64,000 nucleotides of DNA, from positions 721,107 to 785,106 of the forward strand of contig JALPQD010000206.1 of assembly GCA_023101885.1 (NCBI GenBank), given 5' to 3'. Below the pieces are notes generated by a model. The model searched no databases, was not told the origin of the DNA, and was given only the letters and a program-made list of their open reading frames with translations. A program made the translations under genes and the position numbers. Positions 1-11,397 of the stretch are shown here, in pieces. This stretch comes from Typhlomys cinereus (taxonomy: Eukaryota > Chordata > Mammalia > Rodentia > Platacanthomyidae). Each line of letters starts with the position of its first letter. Position 1 is the stretch's first letter.

Positions 1-158
1 GCCCAGCAATCCTAAGCAATTCCTCCAGTCTCCATGGTGCGGACATCACAGGCTCCCGTATGATGGTGCCTGCCTTCTTTCAGTGTGTGTGTTGGACTCT
101 GAACTCTGGTCTTACGCATAGCAAGGGCTCTTACCCACTCAGCCATCTCTCTAGTGCC
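1..158 (-). repeat. B4/ID-type SINE fragment
   Basis: Read on the minus strand this begins with a tRNA-like head (complement of CTCAGCCATCTCTC near 138-152) and continues into a body of the kind seen in rodent B4 or ID-B1 composite SINEs. The left part is cut by the window edge. It is old and diverged, so the family call is approximate. Confidence 0.5.
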
Positions 159-1256
159 TGGAACAACTCGAGAGTTTTAACCGTTTTCCTTTTATAACTT
201 AGGACTGAATTTCTCAACTCTTAAAAGTTGGGCCATCTTTCTCTAAAATCTTGTTCTAGTATGGGGACAGATGGCCTATTTTGCAAGAAAAAGACTGTCA
301 CGATGAAGGAAACAGAAGAGAGAGCGGAAACTCTAAAAGATTCAGTGACAAATGCTGGAAGAGACACTGCAGAGCAGCTGTGAGCTGGGACGCAACAGGA
401 TGTTTGTGAGTACTTGCTGTGGTGCTGCAGATGTTTAAAGAAACTCAAAAAGAAGAGGCTAAAAGCCCTTCTAATCATTGGTTTCCAATCATAGCTCTTT
501 CTCTGCTAAGAAGAAGTCATGGTGATGCTAGTTTTATCAGGGTCGTGAGAATAACTCCAATTCCAGTGAGATTACGCACAATGAGAGACAGACAGCAGTC
601 AGGTTTTTTCATTTTTGTTTTTTCCCCTCTGTTTGACTTTGTGTTGAAGGTGCACAGACGCAAACGTATGGCTTGATGCACCTTTCCAACAGAATATATC
701 ATTTGAGATACTTTTAGATTTGGCTTCAATATTTTAAAATCCTTTTCATGAGGAAACACTTAAAGTAAATAGACACTATCAACCTGGTATCAGGAAAGGG
801 ACTAAAGATGAAAATGGCTTAGATAGACAGAAAGAAAGACATAGTTCCCCAAACAGTGTTATTCAAGGTCTTTTATTTTCTTGATGTGTCATAGGGCCCT
901 TAATCTTATTTTCTAACTACATAAAGGTATTAAGTATAGTTGCATTTTGGATGTGGTTATCTAGACTATTTTATTTAAGCAACACACAGACATACAAGAT
1001 CACAAGAGAGGTAACAAATACACAAATAAAATAATTTAAAATAAAAGAAGAATCCATGAATGCTGGCTAGCTTGGCAGTACTTAACTTTTCTATGGCAAA
1101 AACCAAAAAAAAAAAAACAAAAAAAACAAAAAGGCAGGAATGGAGTGACAAAAGAATTTTTAGGTGAAATTATATTTTTATAAATGGGAAGATTCCAACT
1201 TAAAATTGGTTTTTGCTTTGTAGAAAGGGTGACTCATAAGGTCAAGCATAACTGTA
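159..1256. other. unassigned non-coding stretch
   Basis: I see no gene or clear repeat family here. The short open frames at 221-759 overlap on both strands, lack recognisable domains and look like chance. An A-rich tract lies at about 1105-1133. Confidence 0.5.
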
Positions 1257-1267
1257 AATTTGGTTTT

Positions 1268-1569
1268 GGGGCTGGAGAGGTGGCTCAGGGGTTAAGCCTC
1301 TGCCTTGCAGGTGGAAGGTCCTGAGTTCGGATCCTAGACGCCACGTATAGACGCCAAGCGGAAGCGGGGGCGGCCTGCGTGGGGGCGGCCTGCTGTCCTG
1401 GTAGGGCGGAGCCTGTAAATCCCCGGGCAGAGTAAACAAGGAGGAGGCGGTCCATGGTGGTTCTGGAATTCGTCGGTGGTTCTACACACACACACACATA
1501 CACACACACACATACACACGTACACACACGCATACACGCACACATACACACGCACAATTGAATAAAAAT
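1268..1569 (+). repeat. young B2-like SINE, CpG-rich subfamily
   Basis: The element has a tRNA-derived head with a box-A-like TGGCTCAGGGGTTAAG and a box-B-like GAGTTCGGATCC. A GC- and CpG-rich body follows, then a CA tract (about 1483-1555) and a short A-rich end. It is flanked by an 11-12 bp direct repeat, AATTTGGTTTT, at 1257-1267 and 1570-1580, the signature of LINE-1-driven insertion. The same body type occurs at 33837 and, inverted, at 63371. Retained CpGs suggest recent insertion. Confidence 0.85.
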
Positions 1570-1581
1570 AATTTGGTTTTG

Positions 1582-2034
1582 ACCCGGCTGAATCAAGTAG
1601 TTAAAATAACAGAACCAGATATTATCTCCTACCCTAGATGATTCTCAGAGGCTGGGTGCAAAGTACAGACACCTTGTCTTCTGCTCAGACTCCTGTCTTG
1701 CCTTTCCAGCTCTGGCAGAAAGAGTAGGTCTTCTTCTCAAATTTGATGGAGGTGGTGGTAAATTCTGGGCTTGGGTGTCATTTGCCTGACTGGGCTCATT
1801 TGCCACCTGAATGAATCTCTGTGGCTGAGAGATATGCATGTGCATCTAGGCCTATCAGTACTTCCCACAATCTCAGCACCACATGGGCTCCTGGGAGTGA
1901 GGTGGGGGGCACCTCAGAATTGTCAAAAGAAAAGACACTTTTACCCTAAAAGGAGATTCTGGACTATAAAAATAATGGGTGCTTAATTAAGCATGACTAT
2001 AAAAGGAGTCTAGTAAGCCAAGGGAGAAGACGTA
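1582..2034. other. unassigned non-coding stretch
   Basis: No coding gene or named repeat was recognised. The DNA is mixed composition between a SINE and an LTR fragment. Confidence 0.45.
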
Positions 2035-2220
2035 GGTAACGGTTACTCTTAATTACTGCTGTGAGAGAGCACCCAAAGTCAAACCGCTTAAGGGAGAAAG
2101 GGAAATTTATTCAATTTAAAGTTCCAGAGGGGGAAAAAGACATTCACGGATGAAGTGGTATGGCTGGCTGGCCAAAGCTGGAGCCAGGCTACGTCACACC
2201 CATCAGACCACCACGGCTTA
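2035..2220 (-). mobile_element. MaLR-type LTR fragment, antisense
   Basis: The plus strand reads as the reverse of a rodent MaLR (ERVL-related) LTR 3' half: TTACTGCTGTGAGAG, then a segment around AATTTATTC (the complement of the polyadenylation area). It is interrupted on the right by the LINE-1. The exact subfamily cannot be named without a library comparison. Confidence 0.5.
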
Positions 2221-5200
2221 AAGCTTGACATCCACAACACATCAAACAACAGAAAATACACTAACTCCTGGAAACTTAACACTATGATGCTGAAGGAAGA
2301 AATTAAAAAGGAAATTCAAGATTTCCTGAAAGTGAACGATAATGAAAATACAACTTACCAAAATCTCTGGGACACAAAGAAAGCTGTCCTAAGAGGTAAG
2401 TTCATAGCTCTTAATGCCTACATCAAAAAAAATGGAAACATCAGAAATAAATAAATTAACAATGTAGCTAAAAGCTTTAGAGACACTAGAGCAATCTGAT
2501 CCCAAAAGCAGTAGAAGGGAGTAGATTAGCAAAATAAGGGGAGAAATATCTGAAATCGAGATTAGGAAAATGATAGAGAAAATCAACCAGTCAAAAAGCT
2601 GGTTTTTTGAAAAAATCAATAAGATTGATACACCCCTAGCTAACTTAACTAAAAGCAAGAGAGAGAAAACCCAAATTAACAAAATTAGAAATGAACATGG
2701 AGTTATCACTACTGATAGCCAAGAAATCCAGAAAATTATAACGTCATATTTCAAAAACTTATACTCTCTGAAATTTGACAACACAAAAGAGATGGATGAA
2801 TTCCTAAGTAAACACAACTTACCTAAATGGAACCAGGAAGTTGTGAATTATTTAAATAGTCTTATAGCATATGAGGAAATTGAGAAAGTAATCTCAAATC
2901 TTCCCACCAAAAAATGTCCTGGACCAGATGGATTCAGCACGGAGTTCTACCATACATTTAAGGAGCTAATAACACCAATACTCCTTAAACTGTTCCATCA
3001 AATAGCAAAAGAAGGAAAGCTACCAAATTCCTTCTATGAAGCTAATATCGTCTTAATCCCAAAACCTAATAAAGATACACTTAAAAAAGAAAACTATAGA
3101 ACAATCTCTCTGATGAACACAGATGCAAAGATTCTCAATAAAGTCTTAGCAAATCGGATTCAAAAACATATCAAAAAGATCATTCACGGGGATCAAGTAG
3201 GCCTTATCCCAGGCACACAAGGTTGGTTCAACATATGCAAATCAATAAATGTAATTCACCATATAAACCAGTCCAATGTTCAAGACCACATGATACTCTC
3301 GATAGATGCAGAAAAAGCTTTTGACAAGATCCAACAGCCTTTATGATCAAAACCCTAGAGAAGGCTGGAATGGAAGGAACCTTTATCAATATAATAAAAG
3401 CTGTATACAGCAAGCCCATAGCAAGGATTATACTCAATGGGGAAAAACTTGAAGCATTCCCACTTTGTTCAGGAACTAGACAAGGCTGTACACTGTCACC
3501 ACTTCTTTTCAGTATTGTATTTGAAGTCTTAGCTGAAGCCATAAGACAAGAAAGGGACATAAAAGGGATTCGAATCGGCAAGCAAGAAGTCATCTCTACT
3601 TGCAGATGATATGATCCTATACCTGAGTGATCCCAAAAACTCCACCAGGAAGCTCCTGGAACTAATACAGAAGGTCAGCAGGGTGGCAGGATACAAAATA
3701 AATGTACAAAAATCAGTGGCCTTCCTATATGCCCAGAATGAAAGAAGTGAAAAAGCCCTGAGAGACTCAATCCCATTTACAATAGCCCCTAAAAAAATGA
3801 AATACCTTGGTATAAACCTAACCAGGGAGGTAAAAGACCTTTACAATGAAAACTTTAAAACCCTAAAGAAAGAAATTGCAGAAGACACCAGAAGGTGGAA
3901 AGACCTCCCTTGTTCCTGGATTGGCAGAATCAACATCGTAAAAATGACCATCCTACCAAAGGCAATATACAGATTCAACGCTATGCCAATTAAAATTCCA
4001 ACACAATTCTTCAAAGAAGTTGACCAAACAATCTCAAAATTCATATGGAGGCACAAAAGACCCAGGATAGCAAAGACAATCCTGAATAACAAAAACACTG
4101 CTGGAGGTATCACTATACCAAACCTTAGTCTATACTACAAATCCATAGTTATAAAAACAGCCTGGTACTGGCTCCAAAATAGACACATAGATCAATGGAT
4201 AAGGCTTGAAGACCCAGATATAAGCCCACAAAATTACAGCCATTTGGTCTTTGACAAAGGGGCCCAAAAAATCCAATGGAAAAAGAACAGCATCTTCAAC
4301 AAATGGTGCTGGCAAAACTGGATCTCCACATGCAGAAGATTAAAGCTGGACCCGTACTTGTCACCATGTACAAGACTTAATTCCAAATGGATCAAGGACC
4401 TTGATATCAGGCTAGAGACTATAAAAACCATAGCTGAAAGGATAGGGAACTCCCTCGAGCTGATTGGGCTAGGCCAACGGTTCCTAAACAGACATCCAAT
4501 GGCACAGTCACTGCTACCAACTCTCAACAGTTGGGATCTTGTGAAATTAAAGAGCTTCTGTTCAGATAAAGAGATTGTAACAGGAGCTCAAAGGCAACCC
4601 ACAGAATGGGAGAGAATCTTCACTAACCACACATCTGATAGAACTCTGCTGTCCAGAGCTGCACAAAGAACTTAGAAAACTAAATACCAAGGAAACTAAT
4701 GGCCCAATTAAAAAATGGGCCCTGGAACTTAAAAGAAACTTTACTAGGGATGAAATTAAAATGTCTAACAAATATCTTAAAAAATGCTCCACTTCCTTCG
4801 CCATCAGGGAAATGCAAATCAAAACTTCCCTGAGATATCATCTCACCCTGGTCAGGATGGCAAAAATCCACAATACAAACAGCAACAAATGTTGGAGAGG
4901 ATGTGGAGAGAGGGGAACTCTCTTACATTGCTGGTGGGAATGCAGGCTCATACAGCCACTCTGGCGAGCCGTCTGGAGATTCTTAAAGAAACTAAAGATT
5001 GAAATGCCATATGACCCTGCGATTCCACTTTTGGCAATAACCCCCCATGCAGCAGAGGTTCACCTCGATAGCACAAGCACGACCATGTTCATAGCAGCAC
5101 TGTTTACAATAGCAAAGTCATGGAATCAACCCAAATGTGCAACAGTTGACGAGTGGATAAGGAAAAGGTGGTACATCTATACAATGGAGTACTACTCAGC

Positions 5201-5327
5201 CATCAAAAATGATGAATTACTGGAATTTGCCAGGAAATGGATGTCATTAGAAACAATTATATTAAGTGAAGTATCCCAGACCCAGAAAATTAAGCGCCGT
5301 ATGTACTCCCTAATAGGTGGCTCCTAG
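2221..5327 (+). pseudogene. LINE-1 ORF2 remnant, frameshifted
   Basis: ORF2 encodes the endonuclease/reverse transcriptase for target-primed reverse transcription. Here it is broken into several open segments (2155-2454, 2570-3346, 3343-3609, 3611-4675, 4761-5327) by stops and frameshifts. Visible landmarks are the PGPDGF motif of the reverse transcriptase, [14 protein letters not shown], and the catalytic ADDM box at about 3605, which straddles a frame change. The C-terminal cysteine-rich segment reads [18 protein letters not shown]. The catalytic core is split across frames, so no functional enzyme is expected. Confidence 0.9.
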
Positions 5328-6212
5328 TACCAAACCCACCCAGCCCACCTTGAGACACTCAAAGACAAATCTATGTAATACCTACAGTAATTCCAAGGAT
5401 TATGAACAGGAGGGATGGGGTTGGAGGGCCCCACCAGACACAAGGAGAGAGGGGACCATGTTGCAGCAGAGAAAATAGGCCTCCATCAAGGACTGCAAGT
5501 AAGTAATAAGACACCTGGTTAAGTTCACAGATGTTCGTTCCTGATCATTTACTACTGAGGGGGTATGATCTCACCAGAAGGGGAGGGCATATAGTCTGGC
5601 AGATAAAAAGTAACCATTTTGCAAATGGGAGATTGACCCCTCCCTCACTGAGGTTTCCTACTTTTATTACATCTACCCTTGAATGTGCTCTTATAACAAG
5701 ACTCCAGTTTAACAGCTTTTTGTCTCTGGCCAGGGGGTGACATACAGTGCCCATCAGGATGGAGTGAAGGGCATTGCAGGAGCAGCAAAACTGCAAAAGA
5801 AAATCAACAAACCACAATCCAGAACTTCCAAGGCTCTTTATCAACCACTTAGAACTAGGCCAGACTAATCTCTCCCCATCCTGAAGCTCAGGGAAATTTG
5901 CGGAAGAGGGGGCGGTAAGATTGTAAGAACAAAAGGATGGGAGGAGCAACGATTTGCAAGATACTTTACACAAGTTAGGGCTGAAGCAATCATAATTGGA
6001 CTGTGCATGCCCTGTGCAATGTCCAACACACTAACAGTCTAGCATCTACTAAAGGCACCAAGATCCTTGGAGGCAAGGGATTGACAGCCACAGTAATGTT
6101 CCTATGCTTAAGTGGAGCACAGGAAGGGGTTCAGGGAAATGCCACTGGATCCTTGTACATCATTGGAGAGAAGGGCCCAGAGGAGTGTCTGGCATGCACA
6201 TTAAAGGACTCT

Positions 6213-6307
6213 GGGGATTGGGGGGGGGAGGCACTGGGGGATGTGGAGGGAGGGGTTAGGGGAGGGGGAGCAGGGGGGTCGGGAGAGAGGAGAAGAGAGG
6301 GAGGGAA
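6213..6307 (+). repeat. LINE-1 3' UTR G-rich polypurine tract
   Basis: Runs of G (up to nine) separated by short A/C-containing spacers lie in the 3' UTR of the LINE-1. This is the known position of a guanine-rich, quadruplex-prone tract in mammalian LINE-1. Equivalent tracts are at 17550-17633 and 54220-54317. Confidence 0.8.
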
Positions 6308-6366
6308 GTGGTGTACCTATTAAGTTTGTATGAGCAGAAATAATAATAAAAATGTTTAAAAAAAGA

Positions 6367-8385
6367 GACATTGAGATGCAGGTAATAATGCTCACATCAT
6401 GCAGCAGTAGACACCCAGAACTGTGCCAGGAAATGGCAGACATACAATTCCATGAAATCTCAGACTAGTAATAGTCTCAGCTAGAAAAATACGTGCCATT
6501 ATAATTCTTGAATAGTTCGTTGTAAGAATTAAATAGATGACATCTATTTATATCATCAATACCTGATATATCAGGTATAGTAAACAAAAATATTATCCAT
6601 AGCCATCATATAATACAATAAGACACAATATATACAATAGAATAAGATGGATAATAAAATACTACATTAAGCATGTATTTCTAGGGAAATATATATAATA
6701 ATATTTAAGTCTAACCAAATGACTGAAAAAGGAAAAAGGTTATTTCATTTTTTGAAAAAAATTAGAGGAAGAAGATTGAAGATTTTGACATTTGTTAAAG
6801 TGCAAATATTTTCTGGTATTATCTAGTTAAGAGCTGGGAACCATTGGTGTTTGGTTCCCAGAAACTTCTAAATATATGTACAGCTTTACTCAGGGTCTAG
6901 AATCTACCTATCACTTTATTGAAACCATCTTTCTTTTATAATTTCAAACTGCTTCAGATTTCCTGTTATTTTCTTTACTATTTACCAACAAATGCTACCT
7001 TTCTTTTGTAATTCCAAACTGCTTCAAATTTTTTGTTTCTTTACCATTTATATCTAAGTCATATATTTTGTTTTGACATACATTTATTATTGTTTTGTAA
7101 GTGCTTATGACTATATACCTTTACTCAAATTTTGTATTTGATGATTTACAAGGTATTCCCAGGTATTCTTTATTGACTTTTATTTATGTCTATAAAGCTT
7201 TCATGTGTGGCTAAACTGATGTCTTTCTTATAGTATTTTGTCCTAACTTCAGCAACGCTGCTTCAAGCCATGAAATGTTTTAACTTTTCCAATTGTTAAA
7301 GCAACTCCATGACAGAAATACACTCCCATTTTATTCAAATAAAAAAGATGCAAAAAGAAATTTAGCTTATTACAGCTTCGCAATAAGGTCCCAGAGACAT
7401 GTGTTAAAGGCAGAATACAGTATTTAATCATCTGACTATAGAGTCCTCTTAATCACTAGACCAGATCATTTTCATAGACTGCTACATTGATTTGAAGTAA
7501 GAGAAGGTGGTCAAGAAGAGATTTCTTGTTATGCTCGACTTAATAGCAAGTATCGCTTGTATTTTGTTTCTGATTATATGTGATAGAAAGATGTTCTGAA
7601 GGCTGGGTCACAACTTCTTTTTCTCCCTCAGTAATTTCCCAGTTGGGAGAGTCCTCCCATCTAATTTGCCTCTGTCAATCACACACTTGGGCTCCTTTAG
7701 CCTTTGTCATTAGTCTGAAAACTAATATACATTTCAGATCTTTCATTGTCCTTGTTCTTGCCTTTTATTTCCTTTCTGTGGCAATTCATCTTTTGCTGAG
7801 TTTTGCCTTCTTATAATAGTAGTCCTCTGTCCATAAAAACTCAGCTATGTTCTACTTTTTGCGTATTTATTCTGTTAAGATGTAAATACACGACTGTATT
7901 TAGTATATAAAACATTGCAGCTTCTACTTTGTTATTACTGTAATGGCTTGTGTTCTCTGAGTTGTGGTGTAATGAAAATACTTTTTTGCTGATCATAACC
8001 TCAGTCCATAATGCCACAACTTCTTGACTCTTCTGTTTCCAAAGAACATAGAGACTTTCATAAAGGACCCAGCAGGTATTAGAGGAGGGCATCTCTAGCT
8101 TCCCATGTGTTTATTTTCCTTTTAAAGAGTATCATGTAGACAGTGATAATGGTCGATTAAAGGTAGAATTGGTGGTAGCAATGTAAGTATTTTGGAAAAT
8201 ATTCTTTTTCCCCCTGTATCTCTTTCCTGTGTAGTAACATTGACTACATAGATTTGCTTCCCAGAAGGAATGAGTTAAGGTAGGAAATTTAATTTTTTGA
8301 AGATGATTGTGAAAGAAGAGGAGAAAGGGAAAAAGAAAAGAAAGGAGAAAAGGTCAATATTTACCCTTTGAAGAAAATGTGCTAA
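6367..8385. other. unassigned non-coding stretch with a 70-bp tandem duplication
   Basis: AT-rich DNA without a recognised gene. It contains an imperfect tandem duplication with a 70-bp period (listed separately). The purine-rich stretch at about 8310-8355 is low complexity. Open frames here are short and featureless. Confidence 0.45.
6930..7054 (+). repeat. imperfect tandem duplication, period 70 bp
   Basis: A unit beginning TTTCTTTTATAATTTCAAAC at 6930 recurs as TTTCTTTTGTAATTCCAAAC at 7000. The following GCTTCAGATT/GCTTCAAATT and the TTCTTTAC part also match. The second unit is incomplete. It is non-coding. Confidence 0.75.
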
Positions 8386-8708
8386 GAAGCTGGGCAGACG
8401 GCTCAGTCAGTGAGAGTGTTTTTGTGTAAGCATGATGTCCTGAGTTCAAATCCCTAGTACCATGTAAAAAGCTGGTCATAGTTATATGTGCTTGTAACTT
8501 CAGCCTCGAGGGACAGAGACAGGCAGATCCCAGGAATTAGCTGATTAACTTCCCACTCAGTGTCTTGTCTTAATGCGATAAGGTAGAGAGTGATAGAGGA
8601 AACCATCCACTGTCCTTCCTCTAGCCTCTTCACAGGTGTGTACATCCCCCCCCAACAACCCTCCATGACACACATATGCACCACACACAAATTAGTGAAA
8701 TAAAAAGC
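8386..8708 (+). repeat. B4-type SINE (ID/B1 composite)
   Basis: A tRNA-like head (GGCTCAGTCAGTGAG, then GTCCTGAGTTCAAATCC) is followed by a B1-related middle (CTTGTAACTTCAGCC ... AGACAGGCAGATCC) and a CA-rich tail. This order matches rodent B4-class SINEs. It is substantially diverged and therefore old. Confidence 0.65.
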
Positions 8709-11106
8709 AGGGACCACCAAAAAAATAACTAACATCTTGGTTCCCAGTCTCCTCTCTTCCTGTCCTATCTGTGCTTCCATTTGCCGTGATGGTACCGAGA
8801 AAGGAGTAACCAAGTGGGTTCGTTCTGTGGTGATTTTCCTCCACTCTTCACGGAAGGCTAACAGGAATGAAGTTCAAGGAAAAACAATATTTACAGTGCA
8901 CAACATGACTTCCAGAAGATTCTGTAGCCCATGCTCCGTTCACATTGTCATTCTTAGTCTCATGAAGTCAGAGATCCAGCAACACTTCTGTTATCCCAGT
9001 GGGTTTCCTTCTGCCTTTATTTGCTGTGCTCCTCTTCCACATGTGTAAAAGCTGTCTTACCAAGGTGGAATGAAAAACTGTGTTCTTGTAGAACACTTTA
9101 CTCATTCTCTTATTCGACATAAACTTTGCTGTGTATATGCTCATGGACTGAAGTGCCCCTTTGTCAGTATTTCCAGAATAGACACTGCAGATTGCTTATG
9201 ATACTTGTGATATTGTGCTTTTGAGAAATAAGGACTCTATATGCTGTATTCCATATTTCAATATAGGAAGTGTCATTTATTTTATAAAACCAAAATAGTT
9301 TTTTGTCTAAATGTCAGAATCAATAAAATTCTGATCAATCTAATTTATAAATACCTATGAAAATAATTAATGGGAAAGACTAACTGTGTACTAAAATGGT
9401 ATACTTATTTTTTATTAATATATGAAATTCTAAATTAATGCCTGAAATTATTAGCTATAAAACAAATAGGTAACAGAAAGAAAACACGTTATTATATATT
9501 TTATTATAAAATATTGCAATATTCAGAAAAGAATAAAGGGAGAAATCAAAGTCTTTCATAATATCCAACACAGCTATTACACAATTCTTGATACTTTACA
9601 TATTTTATGTATATTCTTCAGTCATGATACACTTGGTTACCTAAACTAAATTATGTAAACTCTCATAGTAATAGGTATTTCAGTATTGAATATTAAAGGT
9701 TGACCCTTCCATTGTGGAACTTCAGAATTTTAGTTAACTGATTGCAATTTTATGTCCCTGCTCTGTTAATTATACTATGGAATAGTTTGTTTATACTTGT
9801 TATTTTATGCTATCTCCTTAATCTGCACAAAAACTGCTTGCTAGAGAAACAATCTGAAAACGAGAAAGAATGCTAATGAGACCAAAAGGGACACTCACGA
9901 TCAGCAAGAATGAACACACTGTTGACGCTATAGCTGTGCTTTGGCTAATGTTAATCATTATAATGAACTTAGGCCCAAGGAGGTAGATGAGGTTCTGTAC
10001 CAATCCAATGAAAGCACCCTCCAATTTCAAGGAGATGTGACAAGACTTTTCAGGCTCATTAAAAACTGAAATTTTATCCACAATTCTAAAAAAAAGTCAT
10101 ATTTTAATGTAGTAAATTATTATATTTTAAGACATAGAAGCGGTTTGAGCCAGATTAAATATCTGAAACTTAACTGTACTGTTGGCTTGTCTTTAGACAG
10201 ATTGAAATGGACAGAAACACCAGTTTCCTGGTAAAAGGACAAGAAAATGGTATTTGGATGACATTTATCTACGTATTGGAGCAAGACTTGGGAGTTAGGG
10301 AGTTTGAGGGGTGCGTGCCCATCTCTCAAGAGAAAAATACAGATTGATATGTGAGAGCTGAGCCTGAGGCAGAGGGAGAATCCAGGACAAGCTCTGTGGA
10401 GTAGATAGGCAGCTGACATCAGTGGAGCTGATCCCAGACATTACAACCTTAAACATCGATTTGCCATTCTTAAAATAGACCCTAATACCTAGCAGGGGAC
10501 TCCAGTAAATCCTAGTGCCTTTTGCAGAAGCAGAATAGTTCCTGGAAAAATAGTGGCCTCAGTTAGTGGTTACAGTATTGAATGAAACCCAACAGAGAGA
10601 AGAAAACGAAATGATAGATCAAGGCCTAGAAATACGGAAGCGTATCACTTGGTCAGGAGTCCTTATAAAGTCTCCCAGTGTTTTCCTGCTTACCATCTGC
10701 GAGGGGGATAGATTTCATAGCTATAGAAGATGGTTGTGCCATCACTAAGCTCATTTCAGATAAATAAATGTATAATTCTACATTCAGTAGACCAGCTGAT
10801 AGAAACACACTATTCAATGCACTGTATGTGAACATCTCCCCCCACCCCCATTTCATATGTTGAAATCTTAACTCAAGAGGGTGATGGATTGAGTTTGAAT
10901 CTATGGGAACGTGTTTGGACCATCAGGATGGACCCTTATGAGCGGGATTCACGATCCTAGAGATCCTAGAGAGATCGTAGAAAGACTTCTTGGCTTTTCT
11001 GCTATGTTAGGTTTTGGTGAGAAGATACACCTGGGGAAAGTGGGCTCTTATCAAATAAGGAATCTGTTGGTTCTTGACATTGGTTTCCCTAGCTTCAGAA
11101 CTTGGT
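8709..11106. other. unassigned non-coding stretch
   Basis: No recognised gene. A minus-strand open frame at 9818-10081 would give 87 residues with two hydrophobic segments, but I could not assign it to a family and its codon pattern is not persuasive. Open frames at 10120-10856 overlap in several frames and look accidental. Confidence 0.4.
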
Positions 11107-11111
11107 AAAAA

Positions 11112-11169
11112 CCTTTCTTTTTCTTTCTTCTTTCTTTTCCTTCATTCTTTTCTTTCTTTTCCTTCTTTC

Positions 11170-11254
<85 letters not shown>

Positions 11255-11397
11255 CTCCTCTCTCGCTCTTTCTTCTTTCTTTCTTTCTTTCTTTCTTCTT
11301 TCTTTCTTTCTTTCTTTTCCCTCCCTCCCTCCCTCCTTCCCTCTCTCTCTCCCTCCCTCCTTCCCTCTTTCCTTCCTTTCTTTCTTTTTCTTTCTTT
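11112..11397 (+). repeat. long CTTT/pyrimidine microsatellite
   Basis: About 285 bp of almost pure pyrimidine is built from CTTT units, with interruptions of CTCTCT and CCCT. Both strands give long artificial open frames (Ser/Phe-rich or Lys/Glu/Arg-rich) that are not genes. Confidence 0.95.

Larger units (their letters stand above)
2221..6366 (+). mobile_element. LINE-1, 5'-truncated, older copy
   Basis: This is a colinear LINE-1 running from the end of the ORF2 endonuclease region through reverse transcriptase, the C-terminal region, 3' UTR, polypurine tract and an A-rich end (AATAATAATAAAAATG then A7). It lacks the 5' UTR, ORF1 and most of the endonuclease. Most of its length closely matches the younger copy at 14968-17699. 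I found no convincing target-site duplication; the left boundary is approximate because it abuts an LTR fragment. Confidence 0.9.

Noticed and set aside
1285..1596. Cys/Val-repeat open frames in SINE tails (also near 27000, 32700, 34000, 52300, 63400)
   Set aside because: They come from CA/TG dinucleotide tracts of B2-like SINEs read as protein.
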